NCBI RefSeq assembly: GCF_900460245.1
Contig: NZ_UHIP01000001.1
Location: 2,666,001-2,730,000, forward strand
From: Vibrio fluvialis
GTDB lineage: Bacteria; Pseudomonadota; Gammaproteobacteria; Enterobacterales; Vibrionaceae
Direction of reading: 5' to 3'
DNA length: 64,000 nucleotides
Below the pieces are notes generated by a model. It searched no databases. It was not told the origin of the DNA and was given only the letters and a program-made list of their open reading frames with translations. Positions within the stretch are counted from its first letter, which is position 1. Every line of letters starts with the position of its first letter. Shown in pieces: positions 48,707 to 58,693 of this stretch. The position numbers and the translations under genes were made by a program.

Positions 48707-48737
48707 CAAAAAGGGAAGCCGAAGCTTCCCTTTTTTA
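48707..48737. terminator. Terminator of tufB
   Basis: The stem AAAAAGGGAAGC/GCTTCCCTTTTT has a three-base loop and A and T runs at its flanks. It is about 30 bases after the tufB stop. Confidence 0.92.
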
Positions 48738-48764
48738 ATGCGAGGTTCGCAGTAAGATTATCGA

Positions 48765-49949
48765 TTAAGCGATGATCTTAGCAACAACACCAGCACCAAC
48801 TGTACGGCCACCTTCACGGATCGCGAAGCGTAGACCTTCGTCCATTGCGATTGGAGCGATCAGTTCAACAACCATTTGTACGTTGTCGCCTGGCATTACC
48901 ATCTCTACGCCTGCTGGCAGTTCGATGTTGCCTGTTACGTCAGTTGTACGGAAGTAGAACTGTGGACGGTAACCTTTGAAGAATGGAGTGTGACGACCAC
49001 CTTCATCTTTAGACAGTACGTATACTTCTGATTCGAACTTGGTGTGTGGAGTGATTGAACCTGGTTTAGCCAGTACTTGACCACGCTCTACTTCATCACG
49101 TTTTGTACCACGTAGTAGTGCACCAACGTTCTCACCTGCACGACCTTCGTCTAGCAGTTTACGGAACATTTCTACACCAGTACATGTAGTGGTTGTAGTG
49201 TCGTGGATACCAACGATCGCTACTTCATCACCTACACGTAGGATACCGCGCTCGATACGGCCAGTTACTACTGTACCACGACCTTGGATTGAGAATACGT
49301 CTTCGATTGGCATCAGGAACGGCATGTCTACTGCACGCTCTGGCTCTGGAATGTACTCGTCCAGTGCTTTAGCCAGCTCAAGGATTTTCTCTTCCCACTG
49401 TGCTTCGCCGTTTAGCGCGCCTAGTGCAGAACCTTGGATAACTGGTAGGTCATCACCTGGGAAATCGTATTCAGACAGAAGTTCACGAACTTCCATTTCT
49501 ACTAGTTCTAGCAGCTCTTCATCGTCAACCATGTCACATTTGTTCATGAATACGATGATGTAAGGAATACCAACCTGACGGCCTAGTAGGATGTGCTCAC
49601 GAGTTTGTGGCATTGGACCATCTGTTGCAGCAACAACTAGGATACCACCGTCCATTTGCGCAGCACCAGTGATCATGTTTTTAACATAGTCAGCGTGTCC
49701 TGGGCAGTCTACGTGTGCGTAGTGACGGCTTGGAGTGTCGTACTCTACGTGAGAAGTAGAGATTGTGATACCGCGCTCGCGCTCTTCTGGAGCGTTGTCG
49801 ATTGACGCGAAGTCACGTGCTGCACCGCCGTATACTTTAGACAGAGTAGTACAGATTGCTGCAGTTAGAGTTGTTTTACCGTGGTCAACGTGGCCGATAG
49901 TACCAACGTTTACGTGCGGTTTCGTACGTTCAAATTTTTCTTTAGACAC
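48765..49949 (-). CDS. tufB: Elongation factor Tu (EF-Tu)
   Basis: EF-Tu delivers aminoacyl-tRNA to the ribosome. The 394-residue product has G1 [10 protein letters not shown] (about 19-28), [12 protein letters not shown] (G3), NKCDMVDD (G4) and domains 2 and 3 ending [11 protein letters not shown]. It follows fusA at 107 bases in the rpsL-rpsG-fusA-tuf string. Many gamma-proteobacteria have a second tuf copy elsewhere; none is in this window. Whether this copy is tufA or tufB is a matter of naming. Confidence 0.98.
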   Translation of the reverse strand: MSKEKFERTKPHVNVGTIGHVDHGKTTLTAAICTTLSKVYGGAARDFASIDNAPEERERGITISTSHVEYDTPSRHYAHVDCPGHADYVKNMITGAAQMDGGILVVAATDGPMPQTREHILLGRQVGIPYIIVFMNKCDMVDDEELLELVEMEVRELLSEYDFPGDDLPVIQGSALGALNGEAQWEEKILELAKALDEYIPEPERAVDMPFLMPIEDVFSIQGRGTVVTGRIERGILRVGDEVAIVGIHDTTTTTCTGVEMFRKLLDEGRAGENVGALLRGTKRDEVERGQVLAKPGSITPHTKFESEVYVLSKDEGGRHTPFFKGYRPQFYFRTTDVTGNIELPAGVEMVMPGDNVQMVVELIAPIAMDEGLRFAIREGGRTVGAGVVAKIIA

Positions 49950-50056
49950 GATCGTGTTCCTTCCTAGTTATGATTCGCCTTAAGTCACGTACACTCAAGG
50001 CGCGCCAGAAATTGCTATTTTATGCGCCAACTCTCGTCAGCGCAATAGATTCATTA

Positions 50057-52153
50057 TTAACCGCGCTCTGCCACAATTGCATCAGCAATGTTTTTAGGCA
50101 CCTCGGCGTACTCAGAAAACTCCATAGAGTAAGAAGCACGACCTTGGGTTGCAGAACGTAGGTCAGTTGCGTAACCGAACATCTCAGAAAGTGGTACGCG
50201 CGCACGAATGATTTTCAGGCCAGCAGGACCTTCATCCATACCCTCGATGATGCCACGACGACGGTTCAGGTCACCGACCACATCACCCATCCAGTCTTCC
50301 GGAGTGGTTACTTCAACTTTCATCAGCGGTTCAAGAATGACAGGTTTTGCTTCAAGCGCACCTTTCTTGAATGCCATTGAGCCAGCGATCTTAAACGCCA
50401 TCTCACTTGAGTCGACATCGTGGAATGAACCGTCGAATAGTGTTGCTTTGACATCCAGTACTGGATAGCCCGCCAACACACCGTTGTTCATTTGCTCCTC
50501 GATACCTTTCGCTACCGGGCCGATGAATTCCTTAGGAATCGCACCACCCACGATCTCGTCAACGAAGACAAAGCCTTCGCCTGGTTCAGAAGGTTCAATC
50601 TTCAGCCATACGTGACCGTATTGACCACGACCACCTGACTGACGAACAAACTTGCCTTCTACTTCCGCTTTGCCACGAATGGTTTCACGGTATGCAACCT
50701 GAGGTTTACCCACGTTGCAATCAACGTTGAATTCACGTTTCATACGGTCAACGATGATGTCTAGGTGAAGCTCACCCATACCTGAGATCAGAGTCTGACC
50801 GGTTTCATTGTCGGTTTCGACACGGAAAGATGGATCTTCTGCTGCCAGTTTACCCAGCGCGATACCCATTTTTTCCTGGTCTGCCTTAGAACGAGGTTCT
50901 ACTGCGATCTGAATTACCGGCTCAGGGAATTCCATGCGTTCCAGAATCACTTTATGGTCCTGGTCACACAGAGTATCACCTGTCGTCACATCCTTCAGGC
51001 CGATCGCTGCTGCGATGTCACCTGCGCGAACTTCTTTGATTTCTTCACGTTTGTTTGCGTGCATCTGTACGATACGACCAAAACGTTCTTTCTTCTCTTT
51101 CACAGAGTTGTAGACAGCATCACCTGAATTCACAACACCAGAGTAAACACGAATGAAAGTCAGCGTTCCCACAAATGGGTCAGTCGCGATCTTAAATGCC
51201 AGCGCAGAGAACGGTTCGTTGTCGTCAGCGTGACGCTCAACTTCGTTCTCACGTTCATCGATACCTTTGATAGACGGTACATCAACCGGTGATGGCAGGT
51301 ACTCAACGACTGCGTCCAGTACGGCCTGTACACCTTTGTTCTTAAACGCACTACCACAAGTGGCCAGTACGATTTCATTGTTCAATGTACGCTGACGAAG
51401 TGCCTGCTTGATTTCAAGCTCAGTCAGTTCGCCTTCTTCCAGGTATTTTTCCATCAACTCTTCGTTAGCTTCAGCAGCCGCTTCAACCAGATGGTTGCGC
51501 CACTCTTCTGCAAGCTCGAGCATGTCGGCCGGAATGTCTTCGTATGTGAACGTCATGCCTTGATCGGCATCATTCCAGTTGATGGCTTTCATCTTGATCA
51601 GGTCGATGACACCCTTGAACTCCTCTTCCGCACCAATGTTCAATTGGATTGGAACTGGGTTCGCACCAAGACGATGTTTAATTTGGTCTACAACGCGTAG
51701 GAAATCTGCACCCGCACGGTCCATCTTGTTCACAAATACCATACGTGGAACGTGGTACTTGTCTGCCTGACGCCATACAGTTTCAGACTGAGGTTCAACA
51801 CCAGATGAGCCACAGAACACAACCACTGCACCGTCAAGTACACGAAGAGAACGCTCTACTTCGATCGTAAAGTCAACGTGTCCTGGGGTATCAATGATGT
51901 TGATGCGATGATCTTGGAACTGTGCTTCCATACCACGCCAGAAGGTAGTCGTCGCAGCCGAGGTGATGGTGATACCACGCTCCTGCTCCTGCTCCATCCA
52001 GTCCATGGTTGCGGCACCATCGTGAACTTCGCCGATTTTGTGAGAAAGGCCAGTGTAGAACAGAATACGCTCAGTAGTGGTTGTTTTTCCTGCATCTACG
52101 TGAGCACAGATACCGATGTTACGGTAGCGCTCAATAGGAGTTTTACGAGCCAC
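50057..52153 (-). CDS. fusA: Elongation factor G (EF-G)
   Basis: EF-G is the translocation GTPase. The 698-residue product has G1 [15 protein letters not shown] (about 17-31), [15 protein letters not shown] (G3) and [10 protein letters not shown] (G4), followed by domains II-V with [13 protein letters not shown]. The length matches an EF-G1-type protein. It is 75 bases after rpsG in the conserved rpsL-rpsG-fusA-tuf string. Confidence 0.98.
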   Translation of the reverse strand: MARKTPIERYRNIGICAHVDAGKTTTTERILFYTGLSHKIGEVHDGAATMDWMEQEQERGITITSAATTTFWRGMEAQFQDHRINIIDTPGHVDFTIEVERSLRVLDGAVVVFCGSSGVEPQSETVWRQADKYHVPRMVFVNKMDRAGADFLRVVDQIKHRLGANPVPIQLNIGAEEEFKGVIDLIKMKAINWNDADQGMTFTYEDIPADMLELAEEWRNHLVEAAAEANEELMEKYLEEGELTELEIKQALRQRTLNNEIVLATCGSAFKNKGVQAVLDAVVEYLPSPVDVPSIKGIDERENEVERHADDNEPFSALAFKIATDPFVGTLTFIRVYSGVVNSGDAVYNSVKEKKERFGRIVQMHANKREEIKEVRAGDIAAAIGLKDVTTGDTLCDQDHKVILERMEFPEPVIQIAVEPRSKADQEKMGIALGKLAAEDPSFRVETDNETGQTLISGMGELHLDIIVDRMKREFNVDCNVGKPQVAYRETIRGKAEVEGKFVRQSGGRGQYGHVWLKIEPSEPGEGFVFVDEIVGGAIPKEFIGPVAKGIEEQMNNGVLAGYPVLDVKATLFDGSFHDVDSSEMAFKIAGSMAFKKGALEAKPVILEPLMKVEVTTPEDWMGDVVGDLNRRRGIIEGMDEGPAGLKIIRARVPLSEMFGYATDLRSATQGRASYSMEFSEYAEVPKNIADAIVAERG

Positions 52154-52228
52154 GATTGTATCCTCTTACTAAGGTTCACCTTAGAAAATAGAAATGTGCT
52201 GCGAGAGAACCTCGCAGCACAGAAGGTA

Positions 52229-52699
52229 TTACCAGCGGTAATGAGCAAACGCTTTGTTCGCTTCTGCCATACGGTGAACGTCTTCACGTTTCTTAACAGC
52301 AGTACCTTTGTTCTCTGACGCATCTAGCATTTCAGCAGCTAGGCGTTGAGCCATAGATTTTTCACCACGCTTACGCGCAGCTTCAACCAACCAACGCATA
52401 GCAAGTGCGTTACGGCGAACCGGACGTACTTCTACTGGCACTTGGTAAGTTGAACCACCAACACGGCGAGATTTAACCTCTACCGCTGGGCGAACGTTTT
52501 CAAGAGCTTCTTCAAATACAGCTAAGTGATCTTTACCAGATTTCTCAGCCATAGCATCTAGTGCAGTGTAAACGATTTTTTCTGCAGTAGATTTTTTACC
52601 GTCAACCATAAGGATGTTAACGAATTTTGCCAGCAGTTCAGATTTGAACTTTGGATCTGGAAGGATCTTACGCTGACCAATGACGCGACGACGTGGCAT
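52229..52699 (-). CDS. rpsG: 30S ribosomal protein S7 (RpsG)
   Basis: The 156-residue basic protein begins [20 protein letters not shown] and contains [17 protein letters not shown], the S7 16S-binding and beta-hairpin region. In E. coli S7 is the translational repressor of this operon, acting between rpsL and rpsG. The gap here is 102 bases and could hold that site, but I could not fold it with confidence. Confidence 0.98.
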   Translation of the reverse strand: MPRRRVIGQRKILPDPKFKSELLAKFVNILMVDGKKSTAEKIVYTALDAMAEKSGKDHLAVFEEALENVRPAVEVKSRRVGGSTYQVPVEVRPVRRNALAMRWLVEAARKRGEKSMAQRLAAEMLDASENKGTAVKKREDVHRMAEANKAFAHYRW

Positions 52700-52801
52700 G
52701 GAATATTCTCCGTTGTCTTCTTCAGGTTTTATCCAAAACTTTTCAGTTTTTTCAAAAAATTAAAAAATAATTTAGTGTTTGGCCTTACTTAACGGAATCC
52801 A

Positions 52802-53179
<378 letters not shown>

Positions 53180-53258
53180 CTAGCTCCTGAATTTACTTGA
53201 AAGTAAGCTTTGTGAAAAATCTAGCCCCAAATGCACTTTGCGCAAATAGGGACGCAAA

Positions 53259-53287
53259 ATTCTATGCAGCAGTGAGAGGTGTGTCAA
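53259..53287 (-). promoter_or_regulatory. Strong promoter of the rpsL-rpsG-fusA string
   Basis: The minus strand has TTGACA, a 17-bp spacer and TAGAAT, about 85 bp before rpsL. A perfect -35 and near-perfect -10 fit a highly expressed ribosomal operon. Confidence 0.75.
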
Positions 53288-53359
53288 GAAATATACAGAT
53301 CTTTTTTGCGGGGTAGAAAAAGCAGGATGGACAATGTGGTGTACAGCTGATGGCCACCA

Positions 53360-53635
53360 CTACCAACTCATTGATTTGTCGTAATTAACCGTTAATTCGA
53401 CCCAATCAGCCACATTCATAATCTGAATGTTCTGCGCGCAACGATTCAACCAACCTCTGGCCTCGAGATCCTCTTTGAGCACATAAACCGGATTGTGGTT
53501 GTTGAAATAGCCAAAAAATGGCGATTGTTCGCTCGTTGCGTACACCGCATTTTCGACCAGCACGATAGCGTCATTCGGCTGAAGATACCGACTGGCGATC
53601 GCGAGTTGCTGAGGATGTTTAATAATGTGTAACAC
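53360..53635 (-). CDS. tusB: Sulfurtransferase complex subunit TusB
   Basis: The 91-residue protein, from GTG 53635, reads MLHIIKHPQQLAIASRYLQP and includes AVYALNED-like YVLKEDLEARG and the C-terminal WVELTVNYDKSMSW. This fits TusB, part of the TusBCD complex that relays sulfur from TusA to TusE and MnmA for 2-thiouridine in tRNA-Glu, -Gln and -Lys. The GTG start has AGGA before it and aligns with the family; the longer ATG frame from 53683 overlaps tusC and is rejected. It is the last gene of the tusDCB string. Confidence 0.88.
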   Translation of the reverse strand: MLHIIKHPQQLAIASRYLQPNDAIVLVENAVYATSEQSPFFGYFNNHNPVYVLKEDLEARGWLNRCAQNIQIMNVADWVELTVNYDKSMSW

Positions 53636-53649
53636 AAACGTTCCTGTGA

Positions 53650-54006
53650 TTAGAAGGTAACAATCTGATCGAAAGCCTGCCATTGCGAGCCGATGGCTTG
53701 CGGATCCAGACTTTCAACGTCCACCAGCAGATCCTCGCGAGTCAATCCCCACTCAGCCATGCTGGCGGCACACACGAAGCGCTGTTCAATGTCATACAGA
53801 TCCAGTAGCTTAAACGCGCTGATGTAATCACGGCTGAGCACCGACTGTGGTTGCTGATCTTTGACCAGTTGCAACACGCCTTCGCCGACGAAATACACCG
53901 CCAGATCTTCGCTGTACGCCGACGCGGCTAACAGCGCATCTAAACCTTCACGGCCAGCACTGATGGCGTGCGGCGCGGAATGAAATACAAACGCGACTTT
54001 TTTCAA
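53650..54006 (-). CDS. tusC: Sulfurtransferase complex subunit TusC
   Basis: The 118-residue DsrF-like protein begins [31 protein letters not shown], the typical TusC N-terminus, with AVYFVGEGV following. With TusB and TusD it forms the heterohexamer that relays sulfur for tRNA wobble-uridine thiolation. It overlaps the tusD stop by four bases and lies 14 bases before tusB. Confidence 0.93.
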   Translation of the reverse strand: MKKVAFVFHSAPHAISAGREGLDALLAASAYSEDLAVYFVGEGVLQLVKDQQPQSVLSRDYISAFKLLDLYDIEQRFVCAASMAEWGLTREDLLVDVESLDPQAIGSQWQAFDQIVTF

Positions 54007-54395
54007 AACTGTACCACTCTGTCCTGGCTTAATAGCGCTTCTGCCAGACTACCCAACCCGGTTTGCTCAAACGGTGCCGCCAAGTTAGCGCCCGGCAATT
54101 GGTGCTGCTCAGCTTCACTCTGACTTACCACACCACGGCGCAGCGCTGCTGCCACACAGGTTTCCAAACGCACCTGATGCAGCTCAGCCAGTTGTTGCCA
54201 CGCTTTAACCAAATCAAACTCATCGTTGGCTGGCGCAGTGAGCGCCGAGCCATTTTGTACGCCATCCTGATAGAAAAAGACGCTCTTGAGAGTATGGCCT
54301 TTTTCTATCACTGCCTTGGCAAACAAATAAGCGTTGCGCGCCGACTGCGTACCGTAGACCGACCCATTCACCAATAAGGTGTAGGTGAGGCTCAC
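54003..54395 (-). CDS. tusD: Sulfurtransferase complex subunit TusD
   Basis: The 130-residue DsrE-like protein carries the sulfur-accepting cysteine in [13 protein letters not shown], at about residue 79. TusD takes sulfur from TusA and passes it to TusE. It begins [23 protein letters not shown], as usual. It overlaps both the regulator gene upstream and tusC by four bases, so the genes are translationally coupled. Confidence 0.94.
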   Translation of the reverse strand: MSLTYTLLVNGSVYGTQSARNAYLFAKAVIEKGHTLKSVFFYQDGVQNGSALTAPANDEFDLVKAWQQLAELHQVRLETCVAAALRRGVVSQSEAEQHQLPGANLAAPFEQTGLGSLAEALLSQDRVVQF

Positions 54396-55114
54396 TTTTC
54401 GTCATCCTCAGTTTTGCGCTGACGGATGTAGAGATACACCGTGTGCTTCGAGATATTGAGGCGATCCGCCACGCGGTTAATCGCATCTTTAATATCAAAG
54501 ATACCCTTATCAAAAAGCGCCATGACGATCTGACGGTTTTTAGTGTTGTTCGACACCGATTTGTCCGCATTGATCTCTTCAATCGTCCGCTCAACCGTTT
54601 GGTCAACCAACTCTTCCACATCGCTGGCGAAGTTGACTGATGACGCGGCTTCCTGCGCTTCCTGAGTTGGCATGAACGATTGCAAGACCTGAGAGAAAGG
54701 CGCATCAAGGTTGACGTTGATACACAACAAGCCGATCACACGATTCTCACCATTGCGAATGGCAATCGTGATCGACTTCATCAGTACACCGCCTTTGGCA
54801 CGCGTAAAGTAAGAACGTGAGAAGTTTCGCTCCGATCCTTCAATATCACGCAGCATCTTCAACGCCAGATCCGTGATCGGCGACCCCACCTGACGGCCCG
54901 TGTTTTCGCCGTTAGCAATTTTGATCGCCGAGGTGTTCAGATCTTCCAGCGAGTGCAGAACGATTTCACAAAAAGGGCCAATCAAGCTGGCGATCCCATC
55001 CACCACGGCTTCGTATGAGCGCAGAATTACTTTGTCATGCTCCGTAAATGGTTTCACATGCACGGATTCCATCTCAAGCAACATATCGGCATTAATAGTA
55101 TCTGTCGTTGTCAC
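54392..55114 (-). CDS. YheO-type PAS-HTH transcriptional regulator
   Basis: The 240-residue protein has a YheO-like PAS domain (about 25-145, with [17 protein letters not shown] and [12 protein letters not shown]) and a C-terminal HTH_22-type helix-turn-helix (about 190-230, with [25 protein letters not shown]). This group includes DauR-type regulators of D-amino acid use. The gene upstream of tusDCB in E. coli is the related yheO. Its target is unknown. Its stop overlaps the tusD start, so it is co-translated with the sulfur-relay genes and might control them. Confidence 0.88.
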   Translation of the reverse strand: MTTTDTINADMLLEMESVHVKPFTEHDKVILRSYEAVVDGIASLIGPFCEIVLHSLEDLNTSAIKIANGENTGRQVGSPITDLALKMLRDIEGSERNFSRSYFTRAKGGVLMKSITIAIRNGENRVIGLLCINVNLDAPFSQVLQSFMPTQEAQEAASSVNFASDVEELVDQTVERTIEEINADKSVSNNTKNRQIVMALFDKGIFDIKDAINRVADRLNISKHTVYLYIRQRKTEDDEK

Positions 55115-55243
55115 TGTACTTTGACCTTAGAACGAAAAATCAACAAATTGGTGTAAGTTTATCAGAAAATTTTAGCCGAAGACTCTGCTATATTGCCAAC
55201 AAGTGATTTAGAACAACTTCTGTTGCAGTTCTCGACCGGGATC

Positions 55244-55270
55244 AAAAAGGGCCTGAACAAGTCAGGCCCC
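55244..55270 (-). terminator. Terminator of fkpA
   Basis: On the minus strand GGGCCTGA pairs with TCAGGCCC over a five-base loop and is followed by five Ts, just after the fkpA stop. Confidence 0.9.
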
Positions 55271-55292
55271 ATTTCGTTCCAAACCGTGACGA

Positions 55293-56081
55293 TTATTGCG
55301 CAGCTTTGTCGCCGTTGTCGATTTTCAGCAGCTCAACTTCGAACACAAGTGTCGAGTTAGCAGGAATGGTCGGGGTATCTTGTTCGCCGTAAGCCAGCTC
55401 TGGCGGAATAACGAACTTGTATTTTGAACCGACTTGCATCAGTTGAACACCTTCAGTCCAGCCAGGGATCACGCGGTTCAGCGGGAATGTCGCTGGCTCA
55501 CCACGATCGTAAGAGCTGTCAAACTGAGTACCGTCGGTCAATGTGCCTTTGTAATGCACTTGCACGGTGTCGGTATCTTTTGGTGAATCACCTTGTGCTG
55601 GCGTCAGAACTTGGTACAGCAGACCGGTTGACGTTTTCTTCACGCCTTCCTGCTTTTCGAACTCAGCGCGGAACTCATCGCCAGCTTTCTTGTTCGCTGC
55701 CGCTTTTTCAGCCGCTTGAGCTTTCATTTTTTCTGCTACACGTTTGTCCAAAGCTTCCAGAGCCGCACGGGTCTCTTCTTCGGTCATTTCCGCTTTCCCA
55801 GCAAATACGTGCTGGATACCCTGAAGAACCATATCTTTGTTCAGATTGATGCCAATTTCACTTGGTTTTTCAATGCTGCTGCTCAGGTAGTTCGCAAACG
55901 AAACACCAATTGCGTACGCTGCTTTGTCATCTTCAGACTGGAAAGTTACGGTTTTCGCTGCCGTAGCTTGCTCAGCTGCGGCTGGTGCTGCCGTTTCTGG
56001 TTTCGCAGCTTCTTCTTTCTGACAGCCGACTGCCAACACAACGGTAGCGGCCAGTAGCGACACTTTAAAAAGTGATTTCAT
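55293..56081 (-). CDS. fkpA: FKBP-type peptidyl-prolyl isomerase FkpA, probable lipoprotein
   Basis: The 262-residue protein has a signal sequence ending in a lipobox-like LAVGC (Cys about 20), then an A/E-rich linker. An N-terminal dimerisation domain (about 45-140) and a C-terminal FKBP domain (about 155-255, with [20 protein letters not shown] and [11 protein letters not shown]) follow. It helps fold proteins outside the inner membrane. E. coli FkpA is soluble; the cysteine here suggests membrane anchoring, as in Mip-type proteins. The ATG at 56081 has a GGAG site; the longer frame from 56153 adds a non-signal extension. Confidence 0.93.
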   Translation of the reverse strand: MKSLFKVSLLAATVVLAVGCQKEEAAKPETAAPAAAEQATAAKTVTFQSEDDKAAYAIGVSFANYLSSSIEKPSEIGINLNKDMVLQGIQHVFAGKAEMTEEETRAALEALDKRVAEKMKAQAAEKAAANKKAGDEFRAEFEKQEGVKKTSTGLLYQVLTPAQGDSPKDTDTVQVHYKGTLTDGTQFDSSYDRGEPATFPLNRVIPGWTEGVQLMQVGSKYKFVIPPELAYGEQDTPTIPANSTLVFEVELLKIDNGDKAAQ

Positions 56082-56220
56082 TGAATTCTCCAATTTGTAG
56101 GCAAACCTTTTGTCGTTGTGCACAAATCTTGGTTTCAAGCTGGTGCACAGCACAGAGTTGTACCAATATAGCCTTATGTTTTCAGATTGTCTTTACACAC
56201 TTGGCGGATAATTAGAACTG

Positions 56221-57201
56221 ATGCGAATAATTTCTCATTCCATCCTGCTGTTTGTTGTCATTTCCTTGTTAAATGGCTGTTTTTTCTCTGACCAGAATGT
56301 CGAACGCTGGGATTTAGAGCCTGAAGGATCCACCAGTTTCGGCCTCAGCCGGGATGGTCGATTTGCCCTGATTTACTCCAAGGAGCATCAATTGGTGCTG
56401 TGGGATCTCAGTGAGCACAAAAAACTCGCGGACCTCGGTGCGCAGGATCCTCAAGCGAGCACAGTTTCTCAGATCCGCCTCTCCGATAACGGCCGTTATG
56501 CCGTGACCGCCAGCCAAATCAACTTCGCGGTCTGGGATCTCGCCTGGACGCAGGCCAAAGGCCTTTGGTCTATTTCTGACGGTTTAATTCGTGACGTCGA
56601 CATCACCAGCGACGGCGAACAAGTGCTGCTTGGTCTCTCCAACGGCAAAGCCATTTACGTCGATTTAGTCACCGGACGACGTCTGGAGTTCCTTGCCCAC
56701 CAGGAAAAAGTCAATTCTGTCGCGATTTCCCCCAATGGTCGCTATGCCCTGACGGGAGGGAACGACTACGCCGCTTATTTGTGGGATACCAAAACAGGCC
56801 AGATTCTGCATAAATTTGAACACGAACAACGGGTCAACCGCGTGGCTTTGCAGCGTGACGGCAAGCTGGCGTTTACCTCTGATGGCGGTAATCAAGCCAT
56901 TGTGTGGGATTTAGAGACAGGGAAAAAACGCAGCGCGCTCAGCAGTTTCTCACGCCAGCTGATATTTTCCGCAGCCCGCTTTTCCGACGATGGCTCGCGC
57001 CTGGTCACTGGCACTCCGTCCAGCCGTGTCGATATCTGGAACACCGAAACCGGTAAGAAGCTCGACAGCTTTGAAGCGGAACCGCGAAAAGATGCCCGCC
57101 CGCCGCGTGCGGTAGTGTATGATGCGGCTTTCGATTCACAGCAGCGTGTCATTTCCGGCACGTCTGCCGGTATAGCTCAAGCCTGGAAACTCGACGATTA
57201 A
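56221..57201 (+). CDS. WD40-repeat lipoprotein
   Basis: The 326-residue protein begins with a signal sequence ending in the lipobox LLNGC (Cys 20), followed by a run of WD40-like blades over about 30-325. Examples are AVWDL, AYLWDTKTGQ, AIVWDLETGKK and VDIWNTETGKK, each preceded by GRYA-type turns. It is probably a periplasm-facing propeller that docks other proteins. The function is unknown. It has no partner to suggest a pathway except slyX, which starts two bases after it, and no known catalytic motif. Confidence 0.85.
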   Translation: MRIISHSILLFVVISLLNGCFFSDQNVERWDLEPEGSTSFGLSRDGRFALIYSKEHQLVLWDLSEHKKLADLGAQDPQASTVSQIRLSDNGRYAVTASQINFAVWDLAWTQAKGLWSISDGLIRDVDITSDGEQVLLGLSNGKAIYVDLVTGRRLEFLAHQEKVNSVAISPNGRYALTGGNDYAAYLWDTKTGQILHKFEHEQRVNRVALQRDGKLAFTSDGGNQAIVWDLETGKKRSALSSFSRQLIFSAARFSDDGSRLVTGTPSSRVDIWNTETGKKLDSFEAEPRKDARPPRAVVYDAAFDSQQRVISGTSAGIAQAWKLDD

Positions 57202-57203
57202 TC

Positions 57204-57431
57204 ATGAAAGACGATATGTTGACTTCGCTGCGACAGCGCATAGATGACCTGGAATGCAAAGTGGCGTTTCAGGAGCAGACCATTGACGACCTCAATGAAG
57301 CATTAAGTCATCAGCAGCTGTTGATTACAAAAATGCAGGATCAGATGAAATTTGTGGTGGGTAAGGTGAAGAATATGGATACATCCAATCTGGCCGACCC
57401 TTCACAGGAAACCCCGCCCCCACATTACTGA
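57204..57431 (+). CDS. slyX: SlyX family protein
   Basis: The 75-residue protein is mostly a coiled coil (about 5-55, with LRQRIDDLECKVAFQEQTID and repeated heptads) and ends in a proline-rich PPPHY tail. This is the SlyX pattern; the family function is unknown. It starts two bases after the WD40 lipoprotein gene and is almost certainly co-transcribed with it. In E. coli slyX is beside fkpA and slyD; here fkpA is next door on the opposite strand. Confidence 0.92.
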   Translation: MKDDMLTSLRQRIDDLECKVAFQEQTIDDLNEALSHQQLLITKMQDQMKFVVGKVKNMDTSNLADPSQETPPPHY

Positions 57432-57447
57432 GCGCGAGAACGGATGT

Positions 57448-57636
57448 TTAGCGGATAAAGCAATAAGCGATGACGGCACCCGCCACCACCAGACAACCGC
57501 CAATCCGGCGCAATTGGTTGTCTGGTTGCTCACTCAACTGAGCCACCATTTGTCGCCAGCCATTCGGTGCAATCAAAGGGCCGAGTCCTTCGGCAATCAA
57601 CACCAAACCAATTGCGACCCAAATTGAATTAGACAT
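57448..57636 (-). CDS. DUF2065 membrane protein (YjeT-like)
   Basis: The 62-residue inner-membrane protein has two hydrophobic helices (SIWVAIGLVLIAEGLGPLI and RIGGCLVVAGAVIAYCFI) linked by a polar stretch containing PNGWRQMV. This is the DUF2065/YjeT family, usually found just downstream of hflC, as here. The ATG at 57636 has a GGGAG site; the upstream frame from 57666 overlaps the hflC terminator. Function unknown. Confidence 0.88.
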   Translation of the reverse strand: MSNSIWVAIGLVLIAEGLGPLIAPNGWRQMVAQLSEQPDNQLRRIGGCLVVAGAVIAYCFIR

Positions 57637-57667
57637 GGGCTCTCCCATCGGTTGATAGACAAACAAT

Positions 57668-57690
57668 AAAGGCTCCTTACGGAGCCTTTA
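57668..57690. terminator. Terminator after hflC
   Basis: The stem AAAGGCTCC/GGAGCCTTT has a four-base loop and lies between hflC and the DUF2065 gene. The T-run is short, so partial readthrough into the DUF2065 gene is plausible. Confidence 0.8.
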
Positions 57691-57707
57691 TGTTATCTGC
57701 TCAGCGA

Positions 57708-58691
57708 TTATTTCGCTGTCGCAGCACCTTTCGAGTTATTCATGTACTGGAAGAAGTCACTCTTCGGATCCAGTACCAGAATGTCACTCTTCTGGCTGAA
57801 TGATTTTTCATACGCACGTAGTGAACGTAAGAAGCTGAAGAATTCCGGATCTTTGTTGTAGGCATCCGCATAAATCTTCGCCGCTTTCGCGTCCGCGTCA
57901 CCGCGTGTTACACGAGCTGTTTTATCCGCTTCGGCCAGAATGGTCGCCACTTCAAGCTCAGCTTGTGCTTTGATAACTTCGGCTTTTTCACGGCCTTGAG
58001 AACGGTGTTTACGTGCTACCGACTCGCGCTCTGCGCGCATACGACGGTAGATAGATTCACTGATCTCATCCGGCAGGTTGATTTTCTTCATACGGAAGTC
58101 AACCACACGCACACCCAAGTCTTTCATGGCGCTCTTACGGGTATCTTCCAGTACGTTTTCCATGATCTGGTCACGTTGACCATCAATTTCCAACGCCTGT
58201 TTTGCCGCTTCAGTCGTCACAACATCGGCATCCGGGCTCGCTGGCAACACATCGCTGTTACGAGGACCAGATACGATCTGCTTGATTTCACGCGCACCAA
58301 TTTCCGAACGCAGCACGTCTGTCACTTTACGTTCCAGCAGAGCTTCGGCTGTCAGCGTGTTACCGCCACCAGTCGCCAGATAGTACTGACCGAAATCTTC
58401 AATACGCCATTTCACGTATGAGTCGATGATGACGTCTTTTTTCTCAGAGGTCACGAAACGGTCTGAACGGCCGTCCATAGTCTGAATACGTGCATCCAGC
58501 GTTTTCACACGATCGAACAGAGGCATTTTGAAATGCAAACCCGGCTCGTAAATTCTCGATACATCATTGTTGTCTTTCAGCACTCGACCGAAACGAATGA
58601 CGATACCACGCTCCCCTTCCGGGATAACGAACATCGACATCAGCAGCAACGCCAGAACAACAACGACAACAGGGATCATTAACTTACGCAT
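57708..58691 (-). CDS. hflC: FtsH protease modulator HflC
   Basis: HflC is an SPFH-domain inner-membrane protein that forms a large cage with HflK around the FtsH protease. The 327-residue product has one N-terminal membrane helix (about 4-22, VVVVLALLLMSMFVI), the SPFH/PHB domain (about 25-200) and a coiled-coil region with REKAEVIKAQAELEVATILAEA. It starts two bases after hflK, so the two are translated together. Confidence 0.96.
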   Translation of the reverse strand: MRKLMIPVVVVVLALLLMSMFVIPEGERGIVIRFGRVLKDNNDVSRIYEPGLHFKMPLFDRVKTLDARIQTMDGRSDRFVTSEKKDVIIDSYVKWRIEDFGQYYLATGGGNTLTAEALLERKVTDVLRSEIGAREIKQIVSGPRNSDVLPASPDADVVTTEAAKQALEIDGQRDQIMENVLEDTRKSAMKDLGVRVVDFRMKKINLPDEISESIYRRMRAERESVARKHRSQGREKAEVIKAQAELEVATILAEADKTARVTRGDADAKAAKIYADAYNKDPEFFSFLRSLRAYEKSFSQKSDILVLDPKSDFFQYMNNSKGAATAK

Positions 58692-58693
58692 TC

